Origin: Gautieria morchelliformis
Lineage: Eukaryota; Basidiomycota; Agaricomycetes; Gomphales; Gomphaceae
Direction of reading: 5' to 3'
DNA length: 64,000 nucleotides
Assembly: GCA_015179125.1 (NCBI GenBank)
Contig: WHVA01000169.1
Coordinates: 124,001 to 188,000 of the forward strand
Shown here: in pieces, positions 9,929 to 21,942 of the stretch
Numbering within the stretch: position 1 is the first letter of the stretch
How the letters are laid out: the number at the start of each line of letters is the position of its first letter
Made by a program: the position numbers and the translations under genes
Notes under the pieces: model-generated
Database searches by the model: none
What the model saw: only the letters and a program-made list of their open reading frames with translations
What the model was told of the DNA's origin: nothing

Positions 9929-12900
9929 ATGTCACTCACTGATATCACGAATGCTTGCAGGCTCTATCCCCAGCTGGAATCCCTAGCGATTGATAAGATA
10001 ACTATGTACATTGCCCTTCTACGCCACCTGAAACCAAGGATCGCGTTCATGCAGGTGTTGACTCAGGAGGCCACTCCGGATGGCCTTCCAAGGTCGTTGC
10101 ATGAATTTCTGCAGCTCGCTCTCGATATAGATGACTATACTGCTCGTCTCTGTTGGACAGCACTCAGAGAAATTGCGTAGAACCATCCCGATATTGCTCC
10201 TCGGAATTGGGGTTCACTTTTAACCCTCTTCCTGAGGCACGGCACGCTGGTACATGTCCGTAAGTGCATATGAATCACTCACCTACATTACTGTGACTTT
10301 ACCTTACTTTAACAGCTATCCACGAGTTCCTACCTCCGGTTTGAACGTGTATTAGGCTGCATTGCCCCAATAGTTCATATCAGCGACTTTCAGGAAAGCC
10401 GCCGGAACTTCGTGAGGTAAACACACATCAAGCTACCTGCTTTACCAAATCATTCGGTCCAGTTCCTGTGAATGTGACCTCCACGTACTGCCGAGGTGAG
10501 GGATAGGATATGTACTGGCAAGACTTCTAAGCTTATCATCTTTTGCCTTCACTAGGTTGTAACACTCGCTACCATCCCAACTGCTTCGTTCAAGGCAATA
10601 TAAGAGCATACTACAATTATGAGCATGAAGACCTATCGGCAACAGTACGCGCAATCCAAGTAGCACCGCACTTCTTTGTTGAACGGGATCTTTGTGAGCG
10701 TTTCACGGTGCAGATGGCCATGGCTTGGTACGTATCTCCACACTCATCTGCAGTATTATTGTGCTTATTTATTACAGGACTTCATCATTGAACTGTGCAC
10801 GAATATACAACGAGGAATCAGCTTCACTACCATCGGCTGTAGCACTACCCCCAGATTGGCCCATTTCTTTCAACATCAACTACAAGCTCGTTGGTGAAGC
10901 GTTCACCATCCACGCGCTCCTTACATGGCACAGCGAGCACAAGACGTCACTGCAAGTTCCCCACAAAGCACCCTCTCAGTCTGCACAATGGCATGCCGCC
11001 ATCACGGCTCGGAAACTCGCCATGGCAGGTACCGGACAGCCTGCATGGAATCATGCATGTAACCTCTGTGTGAAGCACATCAAGGATGCAGATGGAAACA
11101 TTACCGGAGCTATGAGATCGGTCGTAACCGACGGCGTCGGCCTTGGCCACCCTTGCTGTGGCATCCATGATTGCAAGGAGGAACTCGAGAGTAATAAGGA
11201 TCGATATTGCTCCCTGCACACGAGCCATAAGAACAAATGTGCTGTCAATGCATGCAGCGATCCAGCAGAGGAATCTTTTTGAACATGTTCGATTGCAACA
11301 CATCGCGCAGCAGAAGCGCACTTTCTTGAACAAGGGAAGGCTATCTTTCAACTGAAGGAATGTATGGCGAAGACAAATAAGTCCATGGGTATAGAAGCCC
11401 TTCATGCAACAGATGCCGATGCGGCCCCACAGGTGCAGGACAGGGAATTGTCACCTGTGTCATGACGCGTTTATTTCCCATACTCAGATGCCCTGTTTTC
11501 CCATTTCTCACTCCACCTCCGTGTTCGTTCCGATCGCCCTCTCCGTGTTCGGCAACCGATCCTCGCTGTTCGCACCATTTACCATAGCCATACCATCAAA
11601 GCACGATCGACTTCTTTGGACTGACTTGGCAGTCATCACTGAGCCTCTCACCTCCTCTGCTCAACCCTCTTTCGATGAAGTTCCTATGATCGGATTGCCA
11701 TGACGGGTGTATTTCCTGCACCTTGTTATCCCCATTTGCCCTTTCGCCACTCCTCCCCCATGTTCACTCGGCTTCACCCTCCACCTCGACCACTCCTGCC
11801 CTATGTCATCTCCGTTGGCCCTTCCTCGCATTTCGCCGAACAGCCACTCGCTGCTCACATCATTCGCCAGCAGGCACACCATCAAATCACGATCAATATC
11901 CCTACCCGGCATGATGGCTCGTCATTAGCTCCATCAGCTTCTCGGTCCAACCCCCTTTTGGCGTTCATATGAGCAGGGTGCGCTCGCGGGGCATCCTACC
12001 CATAGGTCATGTGGGATCAACCCAGAAAATGAAGAACCCGTGCAGGGCGGTGTATATGCGGGCCCCAAGACATGATTTCATACATAGGTGCCTTCGCCAC
12101 CTTTACTCTCCGTCGTTTCATGTTCGCACTCTTCTCTCACTCTATTGTATGTTTATTCCATCTACTTAGTATCATGACTGCGCACCCCTATCCAACCCTG
12201 ACTCACGACGGCCTCTTTCCCATTCACTGATACCTTACGAGCATTCGATATAAGTAGTTTACATTCGCATGTATATTCCTCAGTTCAATTATCATACATC
12301 GTCCATCTTGTGCAAACTTGACCTCGCTGTGATCATCATCTTAAGCCCTCTCTTGGAGATTTCTATCTTCGACCAGCAGAGGACTTAGGTATCACCAGTG
12401 AGTTCTCATACCTCATCTTCATTACCTTAGCCTTCGAACTATTTTCTGTGCTGTTGGCGAAGGGCTCCGAAGGAGCACCTTTGCCGGCGAAGGGATTGTC
12501 GCTACTTAGACAGCCCTTCCGTGATACCTTGCACGTTATATCGTCAAGTGCCACAGGCCATTTCTCTACAACTGTAGATAGGGCGAGCCCCATTTGGGCA
12601 ACCCTCTTATCTTGTGAATACTCATTGGTTCACGTATTCACCAAACGGCATACTTATTCGCACAAGCTATTCGGGCATTCGCTGTGTTCACTAATACACG
12701 ATACTAACACCTCAAAACCAATCTTGACAGCCTGATGCAGGGCTCCGGAAAGTGTTTACCAGATTTGGACGCCGTCGAACCCACAATGAGCAGCTTTGCG
12801 TAGCTTCATGTGGTGTGATCTTAGGACGAGCGACATTCTATGGGGTGGAAGGGCCAAACAGTGTCCGTGTAGGTCTTAGCTTCACTAGTGTATTAAGGAA

Positions 12901-13353
12901 CTTCTAATCATTACCCAGGGTTTCTGGAAGAATTTATTTCCCACCAAACAGTCCCTGCCATCGGTCATGTGGTACGACAATAATTGTTGTATGGCCGCTA
13001 TGCTATTCAAAGATAACGACACATACTTTGAAAACGTAGCGATGCCCGTGGACGTGTTTCATTACAAATGCAAGCATAAGGAGTCAGATGCATTCTGCGG
13101 TTGATACTGCAACCCTGCATGGTGGCCTGAGCTCCTGGATGAAAGACAGGTCGGTGGACATTTAATTCATCAGCTGCCAAACAAGTCAATCTCTGGTTTG
13201 GGGGATACCATGCTATCACCCGCCTCATGCGTCAGGATAGGTCATTCACTGTTGTTGTCCATGCAAGCAGTAGCTAATGAATGCATTAGATTTAATTTTT
13301 TTCTAGACGAGATGATAATGTGACGTAACCAGGTTATCATTGCCCAGTTGAAG
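9929..13353 (+). pseudogene. CxC5/CxC6 cysteine-cluster protein gene (KDZ-associated type), broken and split by a solo LTR
   Basis: Exon-like pieces read as a basidiomycete CxC5-CxC6 protein. The N-terminal helical part begins at 9929 (LYPQLESLAIDKI). A Cys/His piece CNTRYHPNCFVQGN is near 10560. A long exon (about 10780-11280) contains HACNLCVKHIKD, VVTDGVGLGHPC and NKCAVNAC. After the solo LTR (11458-12729) the reading resumes with RRRTHNEQLCVASCGVILG and later MPVDVFHYKCKHKESDAFC near 13040-13110 and FNFFLDEMI near 13300. These are the order and motifs of CxC6 proteins linked to KDZ transposases. A TAG at about 10178 stands where a Trp is expected, a frameshift lies near 11277, and more stops follow the LTR. 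A second solo LTR sits at the end. Confidence 0.75.
11458..12729 (+). repeat. Solo LTR (family A, about 1 kb) with a duplicated 5' part
   Basis: It starts TGTCATGAC and ends CTTGACA, matching four other copies in this window. The flanks ACCTG (11453-11457) and GCCTG (12730-12734) are a 5-bp duplication with one change. A second LTR-like start, TGCCATGAC at 11696, follows 238 bases of a diverged first copy, so the 5' fifth is tandemly duplicated. The part 11696-12729 corresponds to one full LTR of about 1034 bp. It interrupts the CxC6 reading. Confidence 0.85.
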
Positions 13354-14011
13354 TGTTACGTATCAAGATTTCCACAAGTCAGAACTGGAAAGGACAGTGG
13401 CTTCAACTTATATGTTGCGCCCCCAATGAACTATCATCCTAAGTATTTTGGAAATGGGTCGGAAGTCAGAAAGTATTGAACTAAGAGTTAGTCAGAACTT
13501 GAGCCGGAACTGAGGCAGAAGGCAGGAGATGGAAGGCGGAGAGACGGAGGTCTTGCTAGACTCGCTGTGCTAAGAACAGGAGATGGAGCAAAGGAAATCA
13601 AGTATCGAAGGCAATTATCTGATTGCAGAATAACAGACATACATGGGAGGCTTTTATACAAAGAGCTGAGACAACATGTAATGAGGTAGTACTAAGAAAA
13701 TTCCGGGGGGAGCGGAAGTCGGGTAGACATACGTGGGAACTAACTATTTGGGAACAAGGGGACTACAAGGGGGGTTCAGGGTAAGGTAAAACAATGGCAA
13801 AAGAACAAGGGGTCGGAAAACATATCTGACAACGAACTACAAGGATGACCGGATATATGATCTTGATGAACGATGAAGCGGGTCCGGTGGGTCTGAGTAA
13901 TAGAGTCGAAAGAACAAGGGAGTAGAACAAGGCGCGGAATATCAGAACTATTGGGGGGTCAGAATGTATGCGGAACTGAGGGTCAGAAATCGGAAATGCA
14001 CGGTTGTAACA
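13354..14011 (-). repeat. Solo LTR (family B, 658 bp)
   Basis: Its ends are TGTTACGTAT...TTGTAACA. It is flanked by the perfect 5-bp duplication TGAAG (13349-13353 and 14012-14016). It is the reverse-strand relative of 22251-22898, with matching LTR text such as the CCCTTGTTCTTTCGACTC and CCAGTTC-rich segments. No internal element sequence is attached. Confidence 0.9.
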
Positions 14012-14266
14012 TGAAGGCATCATATCACGCGCCATACTCTATTCCTCGTTATGACTTACTAGGACATTGATAGCTTGTGACGACTTACTAGGAGATAACT
14101 ATGCTATGTGGGCTGTTGAATTTAGCATAGTTTTGCATATTTCTTTGTACAGGAAACAAGAGTATTGGTTAATGTGCATACACGACAGACATCGAGTCAA
14201 TGAAAAAAAAAAAAAAAGGAAAATGCGGCACATGTGTGGTCAAAAAGAAGAAGAGCGGGATACTAC

Positions 14267-15090
14267 CTAATCAATGACTAAGGTCTCCCTAGGATTGCCC
14301 TCCTCATCTATGCTAACTACCTCACGCCAACCATCATAAAGTGGGGTAGGCATGCAATCTTTGACAGGTTCTGGTTTGACAACGGCCTCCATCACTCTTG
14401 CAGAAGCCTCGGATGTATCCTCCTCATCGAAAGAGTGGTGTGAACCCCAAGGACCACTGTCATGCCATGTCTTCCAAGCCTTGTCGAATGCACAAGATCG
14501 GTCGGCTTGAATTAGGAGAATGGCGGTGAAAGGGATCAAGACACAGGTTAGGAAATTGGTGTAACTCAGAGGGTGGATTGTTATGGGGTCAATAAAGATT
14601 GTGCCAGGCTGATTTTCTAGGTTTCTACTAGAAGGTAACTTCGGCACCTGGGCATTTGGCTCATCCAAGAGGGCATCAAGAAGTTTGTCCAGCCGTTCAT
14701 CTTTGTCTGTGTTGGGATGCTCCGGAAAGAGGCTGAGAAGGTTCTCATTAATAAGAATCGTCCCCTTGTCACAGTAACTATAGCTTCGTCAGTTTACTCA
14801 ACATGAAGAGGTGAAACCACTGACTAGCCTGCATGCTCCCACTCCATATGCTTGCGAATGCCGTCTAAACTCACAAAATATTTCATACCATCTTTGACCA
14901 TTTGACAGATTGCACGACGGAAGAGTGGGTTGCGTTTAGGAGCCACAACTGCTTGTGTAAGTGCTTTCTCCACAGATTTAATCTGAGCCCCGAGTATGTC
15001 ATATTCAATATCTGCAGGAACGGGCCAGTTCTGACCATTACCTTCCAAAGTAACATCCACCTCCTGCATATGCATACCACAAAATGCCAA
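14267..15090 (-). CDS. Hypothetical protein, probably two or more exons
   Basis: Two minus-strand frames look like parts of one gene. The first (15090-14824) contains DVTLEGNGQNWPVPADIEYD and a basic helical stretch. The second, open from about 14790 to 14267, contains LFPEHPNTDKDERLDKLL, one hydrophobic segment (FLTCVLIPFTAILLI, a possible membrane helix) and an acidic C-terminus ending ETLVID. An intron near 14800 would link them. I do not recognise the family. There is no clear ATG, and it may be a passenger or remnant of a transposon. Confidence 0.35.
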
Positions 15091-15235
15091 GCGTAAACTT
15101 TCTCACGCTCACCACCACAACGAAAACTCCAAAATTCTCATATCCATACACACACACACAACCTAGAGACAGAGAAGATGGTGTAGAAGAGTAGTAAAGA
15201 TACGCAGAAAACCCCCATACACCCAAACAAAACAA

Positions 15236-16385
15236 AATGGGACGATGCCCACCAGCGCCGACCCACCGAGCCATGCCACGTCACAAGGGTAACAGGCCAG
15301 AACCAGAGCAAGTAGTCAGCAGACCGTCAACAAAACAAGATCAGAACTGATAGCAGACCTGGCCAACACGGTAAGGATGAGAGAGCAAGCGAGGAACTTT
15401 CTAGATAAGCATGGGTACCACGCCAAGGAGGACCCCATCACCACCGAGTGCCTCAGTTACACCCTATTATCCCTGGCACATTGCGTGACCCAAAAAACAA
15501 TGCAGGAAGGTGCCAGAGCCATAGCCATATTGATGATGGATGACGCGGCATGAAACACCGGAGCTGCTGTCCTGCAATACATGGAGAAAAGGTTGAAGCC
15601 GCTGCTGGACAAGGTGGAGCTCATCACCCAAATGTTGAGCGACACTGCACACACTGCCAGGGATGCGACCGAAGAGGTTAGGCTGACGGCCAAGGTGGTA
15701 AAGAGGGTTGCAGAAGAGTTGAGTGCACAAGGAGGCTTTACAGGAGGAGAGATGGGGGTGAACGCGGGGATAACGTATGCTGCGGCTCTAAAAGGTAATG
15801 TGCCATTGTCACATCCTAATAACCTGGTGAGGGCAAGGGCAAGGGGATGCCAAATACTCATTGACAAGGACCCACGCGCGGAGTCAAATGCTCTAGACAG
15901 GCTCATAGAAGAGGAACTGGTAGCCAAGGCCAATGAGGCGGTCAGTCAGATGGAGGAGAACAGAAGGGAAAATGGAGAGGACAAGTTTATCGGGGCTAAG
16001 AAGCTCACAAACGGGGGGGTCGTATTGGACCTAATAACAGCGGAAGCGGTGCGATGGGTACAAGAACACATGGAGCAGTTCACAGAAAAGTTCAGCGCCA
16101 CAGTGATCGTAAAAGACAGAACGACATCGGTCATTGTGGAATATGTCCCCGTCACCTACTCTCCAGACATGCTAGGGGAGCAACGGAAGATAGAAAGAAA
16201 CTCAGGGATCCCAGATCCACAGACGTGTCGCGGGACAGAAGTCAGCCCACATTATTGCAAAGTTTACAATGGTCGAAGCTGCCAACCTAAGCATCAGAAA
16301 TGGCTTAATCATCGCAGGAAAAAGGACCTGGGTGAGATGAATGATGAGAGAACCGCGCTGCTGCTTAAAATGCCAGAAGCAGAAC
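15236..16385 (+). pseudogene. LINE ORF1 (gag-like) copy A, truncated
   Basis: The frame from about 15581 contains a coiled-coil-like start, then ITYAAALKGNVPL, CQILIDKDP and SATVIVKDRTTSVIVEYVPV, which match copy B (minus strand, 17199-17951) block for block. Upstream the 5' part continues to about 15236 with in-frame stops. Near 16200-16385 the homologous reading moves to another frame (REPRCCLKCQKQNE), so there is a frameshift. The copy ends abruptly at about 16385, where an LTR fragment begins. The role in intact elements is RNA binding during LINE retrotransposition. Confidence 0.75.
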
Positions 16386-16680
16386 GAACTATTTTCTGTG
16401 CTGTTGGTGAAGGGCTCCAAAGGAGTGCCTTCGCCGGCGAAGGGATTGTCGCTACTTAGACAACCCTTTCATGACACCTTGCGCGTTACATCATCAAGTG
16501 CCACGGGCTATTTCGCTACGACTGTAGATAGGGTGAGCTCCGTTCAGGCAGCCCTCTTACCTTGTGAACATTTATTGGTTCACCCTCTTTGCCGAACAGC
16601 ATACTTATTCGCACAAGCTATTTGGGCATTCGCTGTGTTCACTAATACACGATATTAACACCTAAAAACCAATCTTGACA
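16385..16680 (+). repeat. 3' fragment of a family A LTR
   Basis: About 296 bases match the last part of the family A LTRs, from CGAACTATTTTCTGTGCTG to the terminal CTTGACA at 16680. The 5' two-thirds are missing. It is sandwiched between LINE copy A (plus) and LINE copy B (minus), and there is no matching flank, so it looks like a recombination junction rather than an insertion. Confidence 0.85.
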
Positions 16681-16689
16681 GGAACCACT

Positions 16690-17150
16690 ATTCCAAACCC
16701 AGAATATGCACTTAGAACTTGGGCTGCATTTGGGTTGCTGCAGGTGAACAAGTGCACATTTCTTGGCTCGTCCCACTGTGGGTGGTGCTGGTTAAAATCG
16801 CCTACTGTAAATTCATGTTAGTGAATTGCAAACTTTCGGAATGTGTGCAGTCACAGTAGAAGTTGAATATGAGCACGACACCTAGTTGTGTTCTAAATTT
16901 GATGCATGTCACGTCTGGATGTCATCTCTTGCCTCCCACATGTTGGTCATGATGTGCCTATTTATCAGCAGCATGGAGCGGGTGCATTTTTCCTTGTCTA
17001 TGTAGCGTGTGCCCAGGTAGACGCTGTACCAATATGGGCTTGCACGGGCATTGCCCAGGCAATCTATGTAGGGCTCCTGGATGGCAAGTATGTCATACTT
17101 TCCGGGTCTGCCTGTTCTATTCTTTCACTTGCTGCAATGAACTTAGGGCA
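16690..17150 (-). pseudogene. LINE ORF2 apurinic-type endonuclease, N-terminal fragment
   Basis: Minus-strand readings give LQEPYIDCLGNARASPYW, then RSMLLINRHIMTN, and after a frame break VGDFNQHHPQWDEPRN. The QEPY and GDFNxHHPxW boxes are hallmark motifs of the LINE endonuclease that nicks target DNA. Stops and frameshifts separate the blocks, so the fragment is dead. It ends at the LTR junction at 16681. Confidence 0.85.
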
Positions 17151-17198
17151 GGTCCTTTCCCATGATGCATGCCCTGTCTCATTGCAACTGATGCACTT

Positions 17199-17951
17199 TT
17201 ATTTGTTGGGGTTCATCTCCTTGCAGGCCGCCATCCTGTGTCCCTTCCCACATGTGCCACAGGTCTCCTCACCATCACATGCCACTGCTAAATGCCTGGT
17301 GTATTTCTGACATTTCAAGCACCTCCATGGCTCTCTGTGCATTCTGCTGGTGCATGTCTGTTTTCCCGTGATGATTAGGCCATCTCTAATCACTACATTC
17401 ACCACTGCCATGGTGCTAAACCAGGCTACAAGCTGCACTGTCCTTTGGCCCAGGCTGAGCCTCTGTATGGGTTTTATCCACCTCGTCAACAGGAGCATGC
17501 CATCGGGTAGTCCCGAGGCATGTTCAATTCTTGTCTGCTCTGCCAGCACATCTTGGAAATGGCTTACTGGGACATACTCCCCGATGACTGAGATGGATCG
17601 GTCTTTGACCACCACAGATGCCCTGAACTTGTGGCGGAAATCATCCTTGTGGGCCTGAATGAAGCTCACCACCCCTTGCATTTCCAAGTTGAAGACCAGC
17701 CCCCTATTTTCCAGCTTTTTCACTCCTACTAACCTCAATTCCTCCCCTTCCATCATGTTCATTTGCTCAACTGCCTCGTTGGCTTTGGTGATGAGCTCCT
17801 GCTCTGTTAACCCCTTGAAGGGGTTTATCTCTGTACTGGGGTCCTTGTCTACCAGTATCTGACGGCCCCTCACCTTTGCTCTGGCCAGGGTGGTGGGGTG
17901 TGTGAGTGGGACCATGCCCTTCAGCGCTGCCGCATATGTCAGCTCTGCCAT
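17199..17951 (-). pseudogene. LINE ORF1 (gag-like) copy B, C-terminal part with two CCHC knuckles
   Basis: The 250-residue frame contains ELTYAAALKGMVPL, RQILVDKDPS and VVVKDRSISVIGEYVPV, and ends with two zinc knuckles: CLKCQKYTRHLAVAC (C-x2-C-x5-H-x4-C) and CGTCGKGHRMAAC (C-x2-C-x3-H-x4-C). The pattern fits the nucleic-acid-binding ORF1 of fungal LINEs. Its 5' part continues beyond the solo LTR at 18108-19093, after which the sequence matches the upstream region of copy A. Confidence 0.8.
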
Positions 17952-18107
17952 TGGTATTGTTGCTCCATTGCCTCATGCCCTGCTCGTCAGGGCATCTGTG
18001 GCTAGGTCAGTGGCCCTTATTGTTTCATATGCTGCTTCCCTGAGGGCGTCCGTTGTCTCTGCCTTACACAGGAGTGGCACCATCCTCTTCTCCACATACT
18101 TCATTAC

Positions 18108-19093
18108 TGTCATGACTCATTTATTTCTCGTGTCCAGTAACTCCATCCTCCCTTTTGTCACCCCACTTCTATGTTCGCTCTGTTCACTGTTTGCCAAATT
18201 TGCCGAACGGTTATTCCCTACTCGCATCATTTGCCAGCAGGCACGCCATCAAACATGATTGACATCCTTCACCCAGCTTGATCATTCACCACTGATCCCA
18301 TCATCTTCTCAACCCAACCCCCTTTGGGTGTTCCTATGGCCGGAATGCATTCACATGATGTCCTATCTGTAGATTGTGTGGGACCAACCCAGTAGATGAA
18401 GAGTCCGTGCAGGGTAACATGTATGCAGTTCTCAAGGCGTGTTTTAGTACATAGGTCCCTTCGCCCTCTTTCCTCCCCGTCGTTTCATGTTTGCACTCCT
18501 CTTTCATTCTATTGTATATTTGTTTCATCTATTTGTATCATGACTGTGCACCCCTATCCAACCCTGAATCCAGACAGCCTCTTTCCTATTCGCTGATATC
18601 ATACGAGCATTTGATATAAGTAGTTTCCATTCACATGTATATTCCCCAGTTCAATTATCATACGTCCATCTTGTGCAAAACTTGACCTCACTGTGACCAT
18701 CGTCTTGAGCCCTCTCCTGTATATTCCTATCTTCGACCAGAGGAGGACTTAAGCACCACTGGTGAGTTTTCATACTCCACCTTCGTTACCTTAGCCTTCA
18801 TATTATTATCTGCGCTGTCAGTGAAGGGCTCGGAAGGAGCACCTTCGCTGGCAAAAGGATTGTTGCTGCTGAACAACCTTTCTGTAACACCTTGCATGTT
18901 ACATTGTCAAGTGTTATGGGCTATATCACTACGACTGTAGATAGGGCGAGCTCCGTTCAGGCAGCCCCCTTACCTTCTGAACATTGATTGGTTCACCTTA
19001 TTCGCCGAACAGCACACTTATTTGCACAAGTTATTTGGGCATTTGCTGTGTTCACTAATACACGATACTAACGCCTAAAAACCAAACTTGACA
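18108..19093 (+). repeat. Solo LTR (family A, 986 bp) inside LINE copy B
   Basis: The ends are TGTCATGAC...CTTGACA. The perfect target duplication ATTAC occupies 18103-18107 and 19094-19098. Removing the LTR and one repeat rejoins the LINE sequence, which then aligns with copy A. Confidence 0.95.
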
Positions 19094-19504
19094 ATTACCT
19101 GGTCCCCAAAACGTTTTGCCGATGCATCCATCATCAAGATTGCTACAGCCCTCACTACCTCCTTCAGGGCCCTGTGTGTGGTGCTTTGGGCCATGCACAG
19201 TAGTGCATAGATGAGACACTCCTGGGATATTGGGTCCTCTTTTGCCACATACTGGTTTCTGTCTAGAAAATTCTACGCCTGCTCCCTGCTTTGCACTGAT
19301 GGGCCTGCACTATCTATTAGCTCACCTCTCATTTTCGCCTGCTCCCCTTGCTGCGCTGTCCCCATCCTCATTCTCCCCAGTTGCGTGGCCGCTGGGGCTG
19401 CCCTCCACACATGACAGCAAGGCCATTTTGTTTGTTTTGTTTTCAAGAATCACCCTAATTGTTTTTAGCATGGCAATGTGCTACACTAGCTACAGACAGG
19501 TTGT

Positions 19505-19988
19505 TGTAAGGGCAACCCTAGTTGGCTGTGGAGATCACACTACCACACAACTGACCAGGGGAAATATGAAGTATGTATAAATGAACTAAGTATACAAGAG
19601 AGGGGATTCTCACCTGACAAGGGGAAATACAAAGAGAAAAGTCTAAGGACCCCCAATGTCAGCGAGCCCATATTATACTACACTCTGAAGCCAGGGATAA
19701 CACTCGGTACTCACCGTCAACCGTGCATCCCCCTGACCTCCCTGACCCTTGATCGACCCTTGATGCCACCTACTACATGAGTCACTTGACTTCTGACACT
19801 GTTCCGAGAGCAGAAGTCGGAAAGTGGAGTGGAATTGGCAAGGCGAACAGAACTGGTGAAAGTTCCCCCAGAAGTGGAACCATTTCCGAAAGCAGAGTCA
19901 GAAATTGAAGCAGAACTGGAAGTGCAGTTGGAAATGGAGTCGGAACTTGGCATGGTGTCGGAACTGGAAAACAGGGTGTCCCCTGACA
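19505..19988 (-). repeat. Solo LTR (484 bp) of the chromovirus family found complete at 36969-43222
   Basis: Ends TGTAAGGGCAACC...CCCCTGACA, the reverse of the 490-bp LTRs at 36969-37458 and 42733-43222. The perfect duplication GTTGT flanks it at 19500-19504 and 19989-19993. The internal AGACTTTTCT box (as its reverse complement near 19640) is kept. Confidence 0.95.
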
Positions 19989-19993
19989 GTTGT

Positions 19994-20936
19994 GCAAGAA
20001 AGTAGAAATCAGAATGTTGCGCTTTTGGTGGTGGTGGTAGGTGTGAGAAAGTTAATTTATGGGTGTGGTGATTCTGGGCAACTAGATATGATAACGTGGG
20101 TGGGCGGCTATCGTTGAGCACTTGATCAGTGATGTATAACTGATATCAAACTGAGTGATTGGCTCAGTAATGCAAGTGTCATTGAATGAGCACAACTAAA
20201 CATCTGTAGAATTGGTAGGTCTATAAAACCAAATAATAAAGCAAGTAACTAATATCTAGTTGGTATACGAGCTTTGATGTTGTTTGAAACAGTGTGTATG
20301 ACTTGAGATCAGGTTCTGGACTGACTCAAATGTATGCAAATGAGTGCAAAGGGTTTTTTTCTGGCTAGGGTAACATACAATAAGATCTCTATATTTATCG
20401 GAAAAGAGAAATGATTTTCTATCTATTATTTCTGGGAGGTAGAGCCTGTGAGCACATTTGGACAGGGTAGGGGGTAATTACAAATCATGCAAAAAAAAAA
20501 AACAAGAGAAATGATGGGGATTATCCTACAGGGGGATTTGAGAGAGAGCAATTATATGGACATACATAATGCTCCTCTCAACATGTAATTGCTCCATGAT
20601 TGACTGTCCTTGCCCCGGAGACAGTCAGCATGATCATTTCTTCCTAGAGATCCAATGTATATGCACCTGCATATGCACTTGACATGTCCCTTCCAAAGGA
20701 CAGTCAAATAATCCTGACACATCATTCCACTCACATCCCGCAAGCTCCAGTGCCTCATACAACATTTGTGGTGCTATAGCAAATATTCTCTCTTTTGCTC
20801 CCACTCAAGCCGTCCCTCTGATCCAGCACTTGATCAACACACAAGCATCTTACTTGGTCAGATCTATCGACTGATGGGGAGCCACCAACTGATGTTTGTA
20901 ATGTCAAAATGTCACCAACATCCTTGTCAGTCCATT
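19994..20936. other. Spacer without a recognised gene
   Basis: Only short frames are present. An A12 run lies near 20491-20502 and could be an old LINE tail, but no LINE coding sequence precedes it. Nothing else is assignable. Confidence 0.4.
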
Positions 20937-20941
20937 CACCA

Positions 20942-21937
20942 AGATTGGTTTTTAGGCGTTAATATCGTGTATTAGTGAACACAGTGAATGCCCGAATGAC
21001 TTGTGCGAATAAGTATGCCGTTCGGCGAATAGGTGAACCAATAAATGTTCACAAGAAAAGAGGGCTGCCCGAGCAGAGCTCGCCCTATCTACAGTCATAG
21101 CGAAATAGCCCGTGGCACTTGACGATGTAACGTACAAGGTGTCACGGAAGGGTTGTCTAAGTAGCGACAATCCCTTCGCCGTCAGCACAGAAAATAGTTC
21201 GAAGGCTAAGGTAACGAAGATGAAGTATGAGAACTCACCAGTGATGCCTAAGTCCTCTTCTGGTTGAAGATAGAAATCTCCAGGAGAAGGCTCAAAACGA
21301 TGATCACAGCGAGGTCAAGTTTGCACAAGGTGAACGATGTATGATAATTGAACTGGAGAATATACATGTGAATGTAAATTACTTATATCAAATGCTCGTA
21401 AGGTATCAGCGAATAGGAAAGAGGCCGTCTTGAGTCAGGGTTAGATAGGGGTGCACAGTCATGATACTAAGTAGATGGAATAAACATACAATAGAGTGAG
21501 GGAAGAGTGCGAACATGAAACGATGGAGAGTAAAGGTGGCGAAGGCACCTAGGTAATGAAACCATGTCTTGGGACCTGCATGCATGCTACCCTGCACGGA
21601 CTCTTCATCTACTGGGTTGATCCCGCACGACCTACGGAAGGGACGTCCTGCGAACACACTTTGGCCATATGAACACCCAAAGGGGTTGGATTAAGAAGAT
21701 GATGGGTTAGTGATGAACCATCGCGCCGGGTAAATGGTTTCGATCGTATTTGATGGCGTGCCTGCTGGAGAAATGTGCGAGCAGCGAATAGCGGTTCGGA
21801 GAATGGGGCGAACAGCGGATAGAGTGGGTGTAGAGGAGGAGTGGTCGGAGGGTGAGGCGAACTCTGGCGAAGATGCTAGGGAGTGACGAGGGGGAACATA
21901 GAGGCAGTGGGGTAAGAGAAATAGACAGGTCATGACA
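20942..21937 (-). repeat. Solo LTR (family A, about 996 bp), terminal five bases lost
   Basis: Read on the minus strand it begins TGTCATGAC (21937-21929) and ends CCAATCT. The expected terminal TGACA is missing. The 5-bp flanks CACCA at 20937-20941 and 21938-21942 are identical, so the insertion duplication survives and the loss of the end bases came later. Confidence 0.85.
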
Positions 21938-21942
21938 CACCA

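Larger units (their letters stand above)
16681..19440 (-). mobile_element. Tad-like LINE copy B: ORF1 and start of ORF2, minus strand, cut by a solo LTR
   Basis: Reading leftwards from about 19440, the sequence holds the ORF1 N-terminal region, a 986-bp solo LTR (18108-19093), the rest of ORF1 (17951-17199) and the first part of ORF2, the endonuclease, down to 16681, where it meets the LTR fragment. Copy A is colinear over ORF1. The 3' half of the LINE (RT, RNase H) is missing here. Confidence 0.8.

Noticed and set aside
15155-15172. CA microsatellite as a feature of interest
   Set aside because: Short (about seven units) and without context.
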